Of a DNA stretch of 64,000 nt, positions 11,858 to 22,956 are shown piece by piece. Both the position numbers and the translations under genes were made by a program. Origin of the DNA: Microdochium bolleyi. Its lineage: Eukaryota; Ascomycota; Sordariomycetes; Xylariales; Microdochiaceae. Positions within the stretch are counted from its first letter, which is position 1. Each line of letters begins with the position of its first letter. Under the pieces are notes generated by a model, which searched no databases, was not told where the DNA came from, and saw nothing but the letters and a program-made list of their open reading frames with translations. Location of the stretch: positions 310,001 through 374,000 of the forward strand of contig KQ964262.1 of NCBI GenBank assembly GCA_001566295.1, written 5' to 3'.

Positions 11858-12458
11858 TTAGTTCAGCGCAGCAGAGCACTCGATCTCGACGAGCGCTCCC
11901 AGCGGCAGCTGAAACACGGCGACACATGTACGGCACTATGCAGCAGCCAAGTAGTCAGCCTCTCCGTGCAATCTCGTAAGTCGAAAACGCTCGGGGCTGC
12001 GAACACGGGGTCCAATTCGGGGTTTTGGGCATAAAGAGGAGGGACTCACCGGCTTGTCCTTTCCCGTGAAAACCTCGTCCCACGCCTCGTTCATGGCAGC
12101 GAAGTTGTCCATGTTGGTGATGAAGATGTTGGACTTGTAGACATTGTCGAAAGAGGACCCCGCTTCCTCAAGGATGGCGGCGATGTTCTTGAGGGCTTGG
12201 CGCTGCAATTTTGTGATGTTCCACGGTCAGTCAAAGCTCGAGTGAGCTTAAACTCAATTGTGGTCATTCTGATCATGACGAGTCGAGAGATTGGCATACC
12301 GTCTGCTCCTTGACGCCGCCGTCGACCATCTTCCACGTCTCCGGGTCAAGACCGATGTTACCCGACGTGTAGACGGTGTCCTTGTACTTCACGGCCTGGG
12401 AGAACTGGGGCAGGGCCTCGGGCGCCTTGGAGGTGGTGACGGTGGTGAATGGGGCCAT
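11858..12458 (-). CDS. RidA/YjgF/Mmf1 family reactive-intermediate deaminase
   Basis: Three exons on the minus strand (12458-12300, 12202-12050, 11935-11858), all in phase 0, give 129 residues, the normal family length. RidA proteins hydrolyse reactive enamine/imine intermediates made by PLP enzymes to the ketoacid and ammonia. Family landmarks are SQAVKYKDTVYTSGNIGLDP, the helix RQALKNIAAILEEAGSS, VYKSNIFITNMDNFAAMNEAW and the C-terminal RTCVAVFQLPLGALVEIE. Arg106 is the conserved substrate carboxylate-binding arginine. The start chosen (MAPF) is preceded in frame by another ATG six codons upstream (12476), giving MDLHIKMAPF. No clear mitochondrial presequence is present, so a cytosolic location is favoured. 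Confidence 0.93.
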
Positions 12459-13414
12459 TTTGATGTGAAGGTCCAAGTCTTCGGCGATAGGAAAGGTTCT
12501 AGTGAGATGTGGAGGTCTGAAGTCTGCTTCACTTGATCATGGGAGATTGTTGAGAAACAAGAGCTGGAAGGAGTGGGGTTGAGGGGTTCATGTCATACGC
12601 CGGGGCGGAGTCGGAAGCGGAGAAGCTGCGCCGTCGGGTGCTTACCAATCGACACGTTACCATACACGAGAGGACTTTGACGATGACTTTACTATCTCGG
12701 AGTCCCTATTTGTCTGACCGAGCATTGAAAGTTGAATGGGCTGTGTCGGGAGTTCCAAACAGCACCTGCATGGACCAACAGTCGCTGCAATGCCGGATCA
12801 TCGACGCAGAGCCAGGATCAGCAGCATTGCCGGAACACCCCAGTATAGCAAGGCGATGAGCTCAGTGGTCAATACTGAAGAGCAGAGCCGAGGACTAGGC
12901 AGTTCCAGATCTCCTCATGAGCGGAGCGATGGAACTTGTTCACACCGGTGTTGACAACACGTGAAGGACCTTGTACAGGGCCGGTTTGCGCCAGACGAGA
13001 CATGCCCTGACCCTCCACCTTTGAGGGCATCCCGGTGACACGTACTCCTGGGGCGCACCAGGTCGCCTGCTACAGTCAGAGATGAGGGGCTGGATAAGGT
13101 CGACGAGAATATCCTGTTGTCCTGTTGCCTGCGTCCGGGCCTAGGAGCGCATTGTCAGCAAGCACCAGACGCCGGCGAAGTTTGCCGACCCCGGCTCGGG
13201 CTGGGCTTGTTCTGGCCGATTGGAGCTCGTCGACGGGTTCCACCTCGACCGCCAAGGCGCAGGCATTTGTCAGCTGCGCCAGCGGAGTGACGACTGTCTG
13301 GCGATTGGTGATGGGCAGAGGGAGGGCAGCTTGAGCAGCGTCAGAACAGCAGTCCCGGGAGTCGACCACATCTGTCCCACCGCATGAGAAAGCTGCCCGT
13401 TGCAGGCCACCACG
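12459..13414. other. Divergent intergenic region between RidA and the dual zinc-finger regulator
   Basis: It should hold both promoters. No coding sequence, repeat or RNA gene was recognised. Confidence 0.55.
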
Positions 13415-15274
13415 ATGCATCAAGTGTCGGACCTCTTCTTCTGTCCCATATGCGACAAACCCTTCACAAAAGGTAAGCGTACAGCTGACCTCACCCTCGC
13501 CGGGATGTGCACCGATAGCTAGCAACGGCCAGCCCTAGTTAACATGATCTCTCTACCGCAGAGTCCACAAGAGACCGCCACAAGCCCTACTGCCGCCGAG
13601 TGCGCTCCGGCACCAAGCCGCGCCGCCAACGGGCCTGTAAGCACTGCAGGCAGGCCAAGCTGAAGTGCGACTTTGCCGACCCCTGCAACACCTGCAACAC
13701 CAAGGCTCTCACGTGTTCATACGAACATGGGCAGCCTCAGAACCGCCAGCCTGCCATACGGGCCGGCAGGGCTGAGCCGGCGTCCACGCCTGACAAGGTA
13801 CCTGTTTCGGACGCCGAGAATGTCCCCTTGGATCTAGCACTGCCTTCGAATTTCACGATAGACGACACCTGGGACATCCTGGACTTCAGCCTCGACGCCT
13901 TCCCACCTACACCCGTCAGCCTCGACTTGCAATCGAACGCACAGACAAAGGGAACATACGACTCACTCCAAGAGCTGATCATGGCCACATCTCAGCCATC
14001 TTCAATCATCTACTTCTCGACGCCACCACCCCTCCTCTCGTTGTCATCCCCTTATAACCACTCTCCATTTATCCCACGGAACGTCTCCCCTTCGTGGCGG
14101 CATTTCCTTGCCTCTAATCTACGATCCTATCCACGGATGATGCTGCAGCTGGACACATTGCCGCCCTTCATCCACCCGCACAACTATCAGCTCTCCCTAC
14201 AAAGCAACATTGAGATAGACAGCGGTGCATCTACATCAAGTTCGGCTGATGCCAGCGAGCACCACCCTGGAGCGTTCCTTGCGAATTGTGTGGCTGTGTG
14301 CCAGCTGCTCTCGACCAAGACACCAGCCTCGGACGCGATGTTCTGGCGTGTGCTGCAGGGCGAGCTGCACGCTATTGAGGAACAGGTTTGCACCCCCTCT
14401 GTTTTGTCCTTCACCTCACTCAGCCGACGAATATGATGCTGATTGCACGCATGTTAATAGACACCACATCTCACCATCGGCCAGACCATTGGTGCGGGAC
14501 AAGCGCTGATGGTGTACATCATCATCCGCCTAGTCGAGTGTGGCGGGGACTACCTGCTCAACGACTTTTCCATGTTCTACATCATGCGGGTAAGACTATA
14601 GTACATTCGCCGCCGCACGGAGCCTCGGGACTGATGAAATGCATAGGGCCTTCATCGCCGCGTGGAGCAGTTGACGTCGGAGCAACAGCTTTCGAGCACT
14701 TCTACCAGAGAACGTGACGTGCAGACAAGATGGCACGAGTGGATCCTCCTGGAGAGCCGTCGCCGGTGAGTCGAAGCCATCCTTTTTTCGAACTCGCTAC
14801 CTCATCAGGACAATCCTTGACAGTGAACTGACCTGCCATTCTGGAAGCCATGTTGTGATATGCTTCCTCATCCGCCTCGTCATCTCACCCGAGTCCTTTG
14901 ACTCGATATCAGATATCAACCTCCTGGTCTTACCGGCAGACAAGGCGCTGTGGGAGGCTCGGACTGCCGCGGAGTGGGAGTACCGCTACACATCAAGCCA
15001 AGGGCACCACGGGCAGCATGTAGTAGCTCCATTGGCTCTCCACGGCAACACAAGCAATGTACCTCCCGAAATCCGAGTCCTCGGTGACCTGGCCGCCGTG
15101 CAGAAAGAGGTGGTTGCTCAAAATCTGGGCAGGATGCTCGGCAGTGGTGTTGTAGTGGGCGGTGGGAGGAATGGCGCTTACATGCAGGCCGGGAGGCTGC
15201 TGGATGAATGGAACATGCGCCAGGATGGGCTGGGCGTGTTCTTGTCTGCCGTGACAGCTGCTGCGGCGTCGTAG
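13415..15274 (+). CDS. Transcription factor with N-terminal C2HC-type finger plus Zn2Cys6 cluster
   Basis: Five exons (13415-13472, 13562-14385, 14461-14589, 14647-14765, 14848-15274) give 518 residues. The 58-nt first exon and start of exon 2 encode a C2H2-like finger with Cys10, Cys13, His26 and Cys30 (FFCPICDKPFTK, then RDRHKPYC). It is followed directly by a canonical Zn2Cys6 cluster with cysteines 45, 48, 55, 61, 64 and 71 (CKHCRQAKLKC). This tandem arrangement is a known class of fungal regulators often found near metabolic genes. After a Ser/Pro-rich linker the C-terminal half has helices such as TIGQTIGAGQALMVYIIIRL and RRVEQLTSEQQLSS, typical of its regulatory domain. The fourth intron uses an AAG acceptor; that junction is the least certain. 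The SDR, P450 and sulfotransferase downstream are plausible targets (inference). Confidence 0.87.
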
Positions 15275-16169
15275 TCCTGGTTCTCGACCAGGCGGGCTCA
15301 TTCTGACGTCTGAGCACCGGACATGGTCGGTCTGCGTGCTTGTCAAGGGTTGAAACAAGCTGCGAAATACTCAGACACGGAAACGTATGAGGACTCTATT
15401 CTTACGCAGAGAGTTGCTGTTGCTGCGTCTCGTCATTCTGGTAATTCGACTTTGTTTGTGGCCGGCGGCATCGATTCAGTTGCTTGGCTCTGGGCAGCAG
15501 CGTGGCATGTGAGTCGCCGTTGGCTATTGCTCATTGATTATTCACATGCCTGATAGAGAAAACTGAAGTTCTCGCCAATCAAGATGACGTCCCATCTACA
15601 AGTCGCCATTTTGACTTCTATGTTGCTTTTGTGAATGAATCTGAGGCTGCATTTCCCAACCAAGTTCATTGTGGGATAGCAGGTGCACGAAGAAAGATGA
15701 ATGGAGCATGCGGGTTTGTTAGCCACGCAGGTGCGTTGCTGGCATGGGTACGCGCGCCCTATTGTACTTACCTTGAAGGGAACAAGTTCCGTGTTCCTGG
15801 CAGTCGACGTGCGGTTGTGGGTCACTCCTTGTGGGCGCCGGTGTCGGCGAAGTTTGTGCCTCGGCGGAGCTAGAATCCGGAGCTCCAAGTCCCCCAATCG
15901 TAATTCCGACACGACGTAGAAAGGATGAACTGGGCCGCAGCAAAAGTTGCCGGCCCGAGCCAGCCACTCCATGCGTATACAATCCACTTGGAAATGTAGC
16001 AAGTATAAAGAAGCCCCATCCTTCTCCGCGATCCTGTCACAACCTTTTCTAGGTCCAGCAACAAAGGGAAATCAACAATACTTCTTATCCAAAGTGAACC
16101 TTTCCACTGCTTCAGGCCCTAGTTTTCACCCTATTGTTCCCACCATTTCGAATCCACCCCACTTCAAAG
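15275..16169. other. Intergenic region upstream of the SDR gene
   Basis: No coding signal is recognised. The right end carries TATAAA at 16004-16009 and a pyrimidine-rich leader for the SDR gene. Confidence 0.55.
16004..16009 (+). promoter_or_regulatory. TATA box of the SDR gene
   Basis: TATAAA lies 161 bp upstream of the SDR ATG at 16170. Confidence 0.45.
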
Positions 16170-17100
16170 ATGTCGACAGAAGCAGTCCTCATCTTCGGCG
16201 CAAGCGGCAACATCGGCGTAGCGGCCGTCATTGCCGCTCTCCGCTCTGGACGCCACGCCATCGCAGTCGTGCGCAGCGAGAACAGCGCAGATAGTCTTCG
16301 CACGACAGCTGCAGGCCTGATCTCTCGGGACAAACTTGATCGCCTGACAGTGCTAGTCGCCGACCTCTCCACTGTGCAGGGCTACAAGGATGTCGTAGCG
16401 AGAGCGATCCAGAGTGGTGGCAAAGGGTCCCATGGGTTCCAACATGTCTGGTCCTCCAGTGAGTTATTCGATGTTCCATAGCGTGGAGCGTACTTTCAGT
16501 TTTGGTCCAGACACTGACGCAACGATACCTCGAAGTGGGCGGCGACTACTTGGAGACACCGCTGCTCGAGCTCGAACGAGACTTTATGCGGGACATGTTG
16601 ATCCGAAACTTCGAGCCGAATCTGCGTAAGTTCACAGGCGCCCATACTGTCCACTTTTGTGGATTTGATGCTGACATGATCCCATCGTTACAGTTGCCTA
16701 CCAGGCAACCATGCCTCACCTCCTCTCCCTTCCCGCCGATGCCGACGCCACATATACCATGTGCACTGGTTCGCAGGGTATCATTGGCGAGCGGGCCCAG
16801 CCGGCCATGATCCAGGGCGCTCTGTTCAGCATGGCCACCGTCGCGTGTCGCGACAACGAGGCGACGAATGTGCGCTTCAACGAGGTGTACCTCGCCTACC
16901 GCGTGCAGATTGATGCATCGGAGAACCCGTACGGCATCCCGGACATCATGTCGTCGAGCGACTTTGGAAAGGCCTACGAGCAGATTCTGGATGGGGATGG
17001 CAAGGGGACCATGAGCTGCAGGATGCTTGTTGAGGAGCATGCTGACATTGACAAGGTGCGATTCGAGAAGAAGCCTCCCAATGTTCGGCACTCGGGATGA
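16170..17100 (+). CDS. Atypical short-chain dehydrogenase/NAD(P)-binding Rossmann protein
   Basis: Three exons (16170-16458, 16500-16625, 16694-17100) give 273 residues. A Rossmann dinucleotide-binding start is clear: AVLIFGASGNIGVAAVIAAL with GASGNIG at residues 10-16, followed by an Arg-containing beta2 end (AVVRSENSADSL) that favours NADP(H). The later blocks NFEPNL and LAYQATMPHLLSL, and MCTGSQGIIGERAQPAMIQGALFSMATVA, match the general SDR order. The usual YxxxK catalytic pair is not obvious; a serine/glycine pair (TGSQG) occupies the Ser strand. It may be an atypical SDR or a non-catalytic NADP sensor. The first intron is only 41 nt, which is short for this genome and makes that join less certain. 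It points toward the P450 gene, 655 bp away tail to tail. Confidence 0.8.
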
Positions 17101-17754
17101 AGAGATTCAAGCGACTCGTCGGGAGAAGTAAAGCTCGCGCCCAAGATAGGTGTGATCGCTGAAGATAGTCTTGTGTGGTTCTGAAGTATGATTAATAACT
17201 TGTCTGCTCACCGTGAAACGCTCGTTTTCGTCCAGTACCTGGCTCTCGTTCATGCCTCGAAACTTGAAGACATCATTAGATACAGTGTCTTGGCCGAAAT
17301 ACGTGATCAACACTTCGAAGAAACCAATGGATTATACCACTACTGACAATGAAGAGTAGACACTCGGTCAGTGAGACCGCGGACGAGAGGCTTACCAGAG
17401 TTCGTTGTCGTCATTAGCGAAAATGTGTTGCTTTAATCGCGGAACTCAGCGCGAGAGTAGCATCAATACCTGTCGTTGGACATATCCGCAGTTTCGTGAT
17501 ACAGGTCCTGTAGGGAATTATCCACCAGGAATGTAATATTTCTTCGAAGAATAACTGTAAGCCTACGGCTCCATTTTCCATATTCCAGGCACATCACGTC
17601 TCGCCCCTTTCTTTGAAGGCTTCGCATTCTGGTTGTTGTTCTATTGTAAGCGGGAAATCTGGTTATTCCTCTGTTTGACAGTTTGTGCGCACATCACCCT
17701 TCTCGTGTTCTGCATTGCTGGGTCCATTCGTGCCGCGCTAGAAGCGCATGGGCC
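17101..17754. other. Convergent intergenic region between SDR and P450
   Basis: It holds the 3' ends of two facing genes. It is AT-richer than the flanks, and nothing coding was recognised. Confidence 0.55.
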
Positions 17755-19630
17755 TCAGCTCTCCAGCGTCGAAAAATCCAACTCCTCCTTGCGCCGACGG
17801 AAGAGTAGCTGGGTCTTGGGGTTCGTGACAAAACCCATGCCGACAGCGATGGGCTCTGGTCGCGAGCCCTCGGCTAGCTTCCAGTCATACTTGAGAAGAA
17901 GATGACACATCGCGATCTTGACCTCGTTCGAGGCGAAGAAGCGTCCAGGGCAGGCGTGCACGCCATGACCAAAGCCAAGGTGGTTCGTGCTCGTGCTCAC
18001 GAGATGGGCTGCATGGCTCTGATCTGGTGTAGCACGCATACGCATGAAACGATAAGGATCGAAGGTGGCGGCGTCTTTCCAATAATTGTCATCCCACATG
18101 TGCATCAGGCTGACGCCCACCTTCTCGCCCTTCTTGATCAGCATTCCACTCGGTAGCGTGACATCCTCGAGAGCCTTCCTCTTCCAGCCTATGAAAAAAA
18201 GCTCGAGTCAGCTCAAATGTGTAACGTCAAACACATAGAAGAGATTCTTGACCTATCGAGATCGGCTTAAGCCTTTGTGCCTCCTTGAACACGGCATCCA
18301 TGAGCTGAAGCTCGTATAGCGCGGTCTTTTTCAAGCCATAGGTCGACAGGACCCGTATCACCTCTTCCCTTAGAGGCTCAAACAATTTGGGATTGGCAGC
18401 GATGTTGATCATGGCTTCGCAAAGCAGATCACTGGTGGTGTGAATAGCAACTACCGAGAGCCGGACCTGGTCGATTGCTGGTGAACACGTCGAGCCTTCC
18501 TGCGCGAACCATTCAATCGAGTCATCCATGTGAGATGGTTCTCCTCGGGCGAGTGCGGCCGCCTTCTCCTGTTCGCGACGCTTTAGGTGCGGCTCCAACG
18601 CCTCGTGGGCTGCATCCCTTGCTTTGCGGACCTCCTGGCAGACAGGCATGAACCAGTGAATGTACGGCCTCAACCATCGAGGTTTCTCGTTGAGTACGAA
18701 CATGGCACTGAACAGCTGCCTGGTGTAATTGGCGGAAGCTGCATTCCACTTGTCATCCTTGCAGAGTTCTGCGCCCATGAACACCCTGGAGGACATGCGC
18801 GAAACGACCTTCATTATGTCCTCCGGTGCATTGTGGGGTTTCCAGGCTAGACAACTAGAGTCAGTCCACTTGCCTGAACCAGAAGACGGCGGGAGCAGAG
18901 CCACGCGAATGAGAATAGACCAAACACATCAACCAACAGGGCGATAGCCTTTACCTGTTGAATCTCCAAAAGTTTGTTGGATCACGATTTCAGCTTCCTC
19001 AGACAATGGGGCTGTGAGCTTCGCTATTCAAAGCGAATTAGCACTAGGAATCTAGGCAGGCAAGACCTTGAGTACGAACTGAGAACCTTAGTCAGATGCT
19101 TGTTGACCACTTTGAGAATTGCTTGGTCGTCCCCAAGGGCTTCAAACCCGGGAATGTAGCCGTGAGATTCCTAGGACAAGCCATTAGTCAGGAGTTCACT
19201 ACAGAGTGCCCAGGGAACGTATACGTACATCAGAAGCGGACACCTGGAAGTCGAACCGCTTGTCACTCCGGATAGCGTCAACTTCCTTTGGTGGCAGCAT
19301 CGTCACCTCGCCTGCCTCGCAGAACATCCTGTAGGGCTTGCCCAGAAACTGTGCATCCCAACTTTTGAGTAAGCGAATGCTGTTGGTCATAAATTCTCCG
19401 AGCCGTCGGGAGTTAGTTAGCTCGAGGGCATGTCTGGGATTGCTCTCAGGTAGTTTCGAGGCTGTCTTCGAAGTCGAGTAGAGTACGGCACATGCGGACA
19501 ATATTAGGCTGCAGTGAAGGAGTGACGATTTGTCGACTGGAAGCGAGTCTAGTGCAGCGAACAAAGAGCTCGGAATGGAAGCATAAGCTGTCGTCGGTGG
19601 CTCCATGGTGATTTTGGTGTCATGGGGCAC
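17755..19630 (-). CDS. Cytochrome P450 monooxygenase
   Basis: Five exons on the minus strand (19630-19229, 19170-19087, 19018-18955, 18846-18253, 18188-17755) give 525 residues, a normal microsomal P450 length. An N-terminal hydrophobic segment (LLHCSLILSACAVLYS) would anchor it in the ER. The I-helix reads SVVAIHTTSDLLCEA, the K-helix ExxR is FKEAQRLKP, the PxRF-like block is FDPYRFMRMR, and the heme loop is FGHGVHACPGRFF with axial Cys461. The I-helix AIHTTSD pattern and GFGHGVHACPGRFFA loop resemble fungal secondary-metabolism P450s related to ent-kaurene oxidase-like families. Intron 2 needs an AAG acceptor and a GTTCTC donor, and intron 4 a GTCAAG donor, so these joins are the weakest. 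A second in-frame ATG lies eight codons in. Substrate is unknown. Confidence 0.9.
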
Positions 19631-21361
19631 GCGTGTGTGTAGATTGCATATGCGAGAATGATGGAATGGCTTGCTGCTTGCTCAATCCCAAGCAGAAGCC
19701 CTCTTGCCGACCAAGACAGCTCCCTTATATAGTGAAGGCGACGACAGGCGATTCCCTTGTCAAAAGGACAGTTCAACTCAAGTTTGTGCTTTCGTGGCCA
19801 CTCTTGTGGACCTGCAAGCAATTGACGACGGGTGTGAGTGTCAATTTGCGCAAGCCAAGACAGTACTTGTGGGTGGCCCCTTCGTAACACTTGCTCAAAA
19901 TACGAGATACGAGGTATGGATCCAATCTTTGCCCTGCACCGTTGTTGCCACGTTGCTCGGGCTCTTGATTCAGCCGAGTCTCCGCGTACAGAATAGCGGG
20001 ACGATGCGATGGTGCCTCTTCTATTCTATATGTTGATCATGCCGTGAACGATCGACCAGGTGCATGATGACCCTGCAGCCACCATCCCACTGCCGGCACA
20101 AGGGATCCCGGCTCGGCATTGATGCTGGCAGGGACAGGCAGTCAAAGTCGGGCTCGGGACGTCAAGCCCATTCGCCTCCAGTATTGGCAGGCACTGTGGT
20201 CAAATTCACGTGTTGGTACAATTGCAGACAGAAGCTCGTGGCTCGTTGCGACGTCGGGGATGAAAAGCATCACCCTTCTCGCATTTGCAGCATTAGTTCG
20301 ACACCAGTGATCTTACGAGCTTTGACCTCGTGATTTTCAAAGTAATAGTCATGCCGATCTCGTTGTGAGTACGCGTCCTTTCTGCAGCCAGCAGGGATCG
20401 TTGGTCAGGAAGTTGGTCTCGGACGTTTCAACGGAACAGCCGGAACGGGCCATGGCGGGACGGCAGGACTCAATCTCGAATGGCTGGTGGCGCATCAAGT
20501 GCTGGGTTAGCCCAGCCGATCAGTGGTCCCGAGCAGGGTGGCGTGGCCTAGCATCACGCCTCAACGTTACGCTGTGCAGGACCAGGTGTATGACCTATCA
20601 GTGCTCAGACGCTCAGCATTACAGCAGCGCTTTGGCCAGCACCGTTGTATCAGATGGCTGGTTCTGAGCACCACAGCTTGGCAAGCCGTAGCACGCGCAT
20701 ACGCGCAATACGAAACCGACACAATGCTTCCCTGTTCTTGTGCGCGGGCGCCTAGGCTCCTCTACTGTGTATTCATGGCTCATGACCTCTAGTTCCGTGA
20801 ATCACGCAGTTCTGACCAGGTCCTGGTCTATTCCACACCGATCATGTTTCCCGCAACTTAGCAGGTCTGTCCTGGGGAGCACGAGTCGCAATCGACGCAA
20901 CCTACGGAAGAACAAACCTGGTCGCGAAATTGCCGGAGAGGGAAAAACGCGAACTTCAGTTGGAACACATTTGGATCGATTCCCGCCATGTAGAAACGCT
21001 TGGTTGTGCCGTGCTCGGTCTTTGCCGCAATGACTACATCAATCCTGTTAGAGCTGCCTGTAAAGTTGCTCTCGCCATATTGAAGCAGCCGAGGCCGCCG
21101 ACGCTAAGATCCAGTGGTGCTGGAACCGCAGCTGACTCGGTTCTGTGACAACCTAGGACCAATAGGAACTTGTTTGTGCTGCCTCGCAGGACGAAAAAGG
21201 CCGCTTTATTAGGCCACAGACACGGGCAGATGTGTGAGATTAACAGGTAATTCTTCGTCATTACACAGGAAGCCGAACACCGAGTGCCGAAGAAGGACCG
21301 CCGGGCTGTCCACATGACCGTTGTCAGCACAAATCAACGTAGCTGTCGAGTCCCCATAACA
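19631..21361. other. Gene-free stretch upstream of P450
   Basis: 1.7 kb with P450 promoter elements at the left end and the 3' region of the sulfotransferase-family gene at the right. No gene recognised; small open frames lack conserved features. Confidence 0.5.
19724..19731 (-). promoter_or_regulatory. TATA box of the P450 gene
   Basis: On the minus strand TATATAAG lies about 95 bp upstream of the P450 start codon at 19630. Confidence 0.5.
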
Positions 21362-22381
21362 TCAGGACTGCCAGTACCACCACCCAGCCGCAGCAGTTGG
21401 GACAAGCACTGCCGTCAGGACCATTAGGCTGGCCTTTCTGAAAGCAGGGGCTGTGATCTCGCCCAGCAATGCCTTGAACTGCTCGGGTGCATTGCCCTTT
21501 GGGTACTTCTCCGACGGAATGTCCTTTTCAAGAAATGGACAGATCTGCTCCCACCCGAAGCCGTCTTCCAAGCGGCACACGAGCAATCGATCTTTTCGTG
21601 CTAACGTTTTGGCTTCTTTGCTTCTAAGCACCGAGACGTGTCAGAGGTGTGGTGAGTAAGAGGGTAGCTAGGGAATGTTGACGTTCCACTCACACTCTCC
21701 TTGTGTCCGCCTCTGAAAGGCGTACGCCTTCCGCATCGTTGCACCCTCTGCCGTTGTATACGACCTCCTCCAGAGTCAAGTGTAGAGCCACAAACCCCAG
21801 CATGAAGCTATCGATCTTGCCCATGACATTCATTGGGAACTTGTGCATGGAAGTGAAAACCGGCACGGCGGTGTTTGTCATGGACCTCGTCCACGAGGCC
21901 ATTTCCCGCTCCGTTAGGATGAACTTGGCATCAGGGTAGTAGCGAATGAACTCTTCTGTGAAGAACTGCGGAATCTCGACGATGGTCTGGTCAAAGGAAA
22001 GTCAGCCACCAGCTAGTGTCGAGTTTTTAGTCAGGAGGACGTACGTCGTAGTTGGCGAACCACTTGTCGAACTCGGCCTTGCCATACGGCTTGCCCCCGC
22101 CGAGATACTTGCAGCGTAGTGCCTCTCTGAAGAGCATCATTTGGGTTGTACCACCCATGACGCATTCATACATGTGGTACGGCTTGTATCCTAGCATCTT
22201 CAAGGCTTGGTAAAGTGAGAATGTGCCTACTCTAGAGTGACTCGTGTCAGTTGCAGCAGCCCAGTGTTTGACATCATGGATTTGGCTCTTGGTCTTTGGC
22301 TTACCGGCTCCTGCTGAGGACGATCACTTTCTTGTCCAGCACCCTCTCAGGCTCTGGGAGTGTATCAATAAGTCGTGTCAT
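21362..22381 (-). CDS. Sulfotransfer_4 family P-loop protein (fungal sulfotransferase-like, often misnamed NAD-dependent epimerase)
   Basis: Four exons on the minus strand (22381-22305, 22231-22045, 21986-21694, 21623-21362) give 272 residues. The first exon codes for only 26 residues (MTRLIDTLPEPERV...) and completes the N-terminal phosphosulfate-binding strand VIVLSRSRVGTFSLYQALKML across the first intron. Further landmarks are KPYGKAEFDKWFANYD, AKFILTERETASWTRSM (3'-phosphate-binding type Ser/Arg block), EDGFGWEQICPFL and PKGNAPEQF, in the order seen in this fungal family. A C-terminal hydrophobic helix (SLMVLTAVLVPTAAAGWWYW) may be a tail anchor. Enzymatic sulfonation is assumed from the family and not proven for most members. 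It shares orientation with the P450, which lies 1.7 kb downstream. Confidence 0.85.
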
Positions 22382-22956
22382 CGTCAATGCCGCTCGTCGA
22401 GAGTAGTTTTCGGTGTTGTCTGTGGAGGCTGAAGAGTTGAAAAGGAGCGAAGAGTGAGAGGTGAGTCGTCCTTGTCACAAAGAGGAAACCAAGGTGTAAT
22501 ACGCCAGCCCTCAAGGAGATCAGGCCGGGTCCCTAATTAGGTAGTGCATTGCAACAACCACAAAACCCGCTATAGGCTACCGCCCATTGGATGAATGCCC
22601 CGAGTCTGCACTTGACGTCAGACGTAGCGCATGCCAGTTCCTTCGTCCTTGGTGGGACTAACAAAACGTTAGCGCTTACCAGTCAGACCTCGGAAACTAT
22701 CGTATTTAATTGGTGAAACGTAACTAGTCATATCTGAACTTCAGTAGGGATGGGGTTCGGCAATGAGAAGTCAATAGCACACAGAATTCTCCGCCGACCA
22801 ATACAAGCAAGTGGCCGAACAAAGACCTTTACATGTTATCACACGTTGCCCACGACTCTCAACTCTGCACGGTGCAGACCTTTCCTATGCATAAGATTTC
22901 ATGACCAATCTATTTTACCGGGTTTGGCTCCAGACCACCCGATGTGAAGTCTCACG
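22382..22956. other. Intergenic region upstream of the Sulfotransfer_4 gene
   Basis: Promoter of the Sulfotransfer_4 gene and 3' region of the membrane-protein gene; nothing else recognised. Confidence 0.5.
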
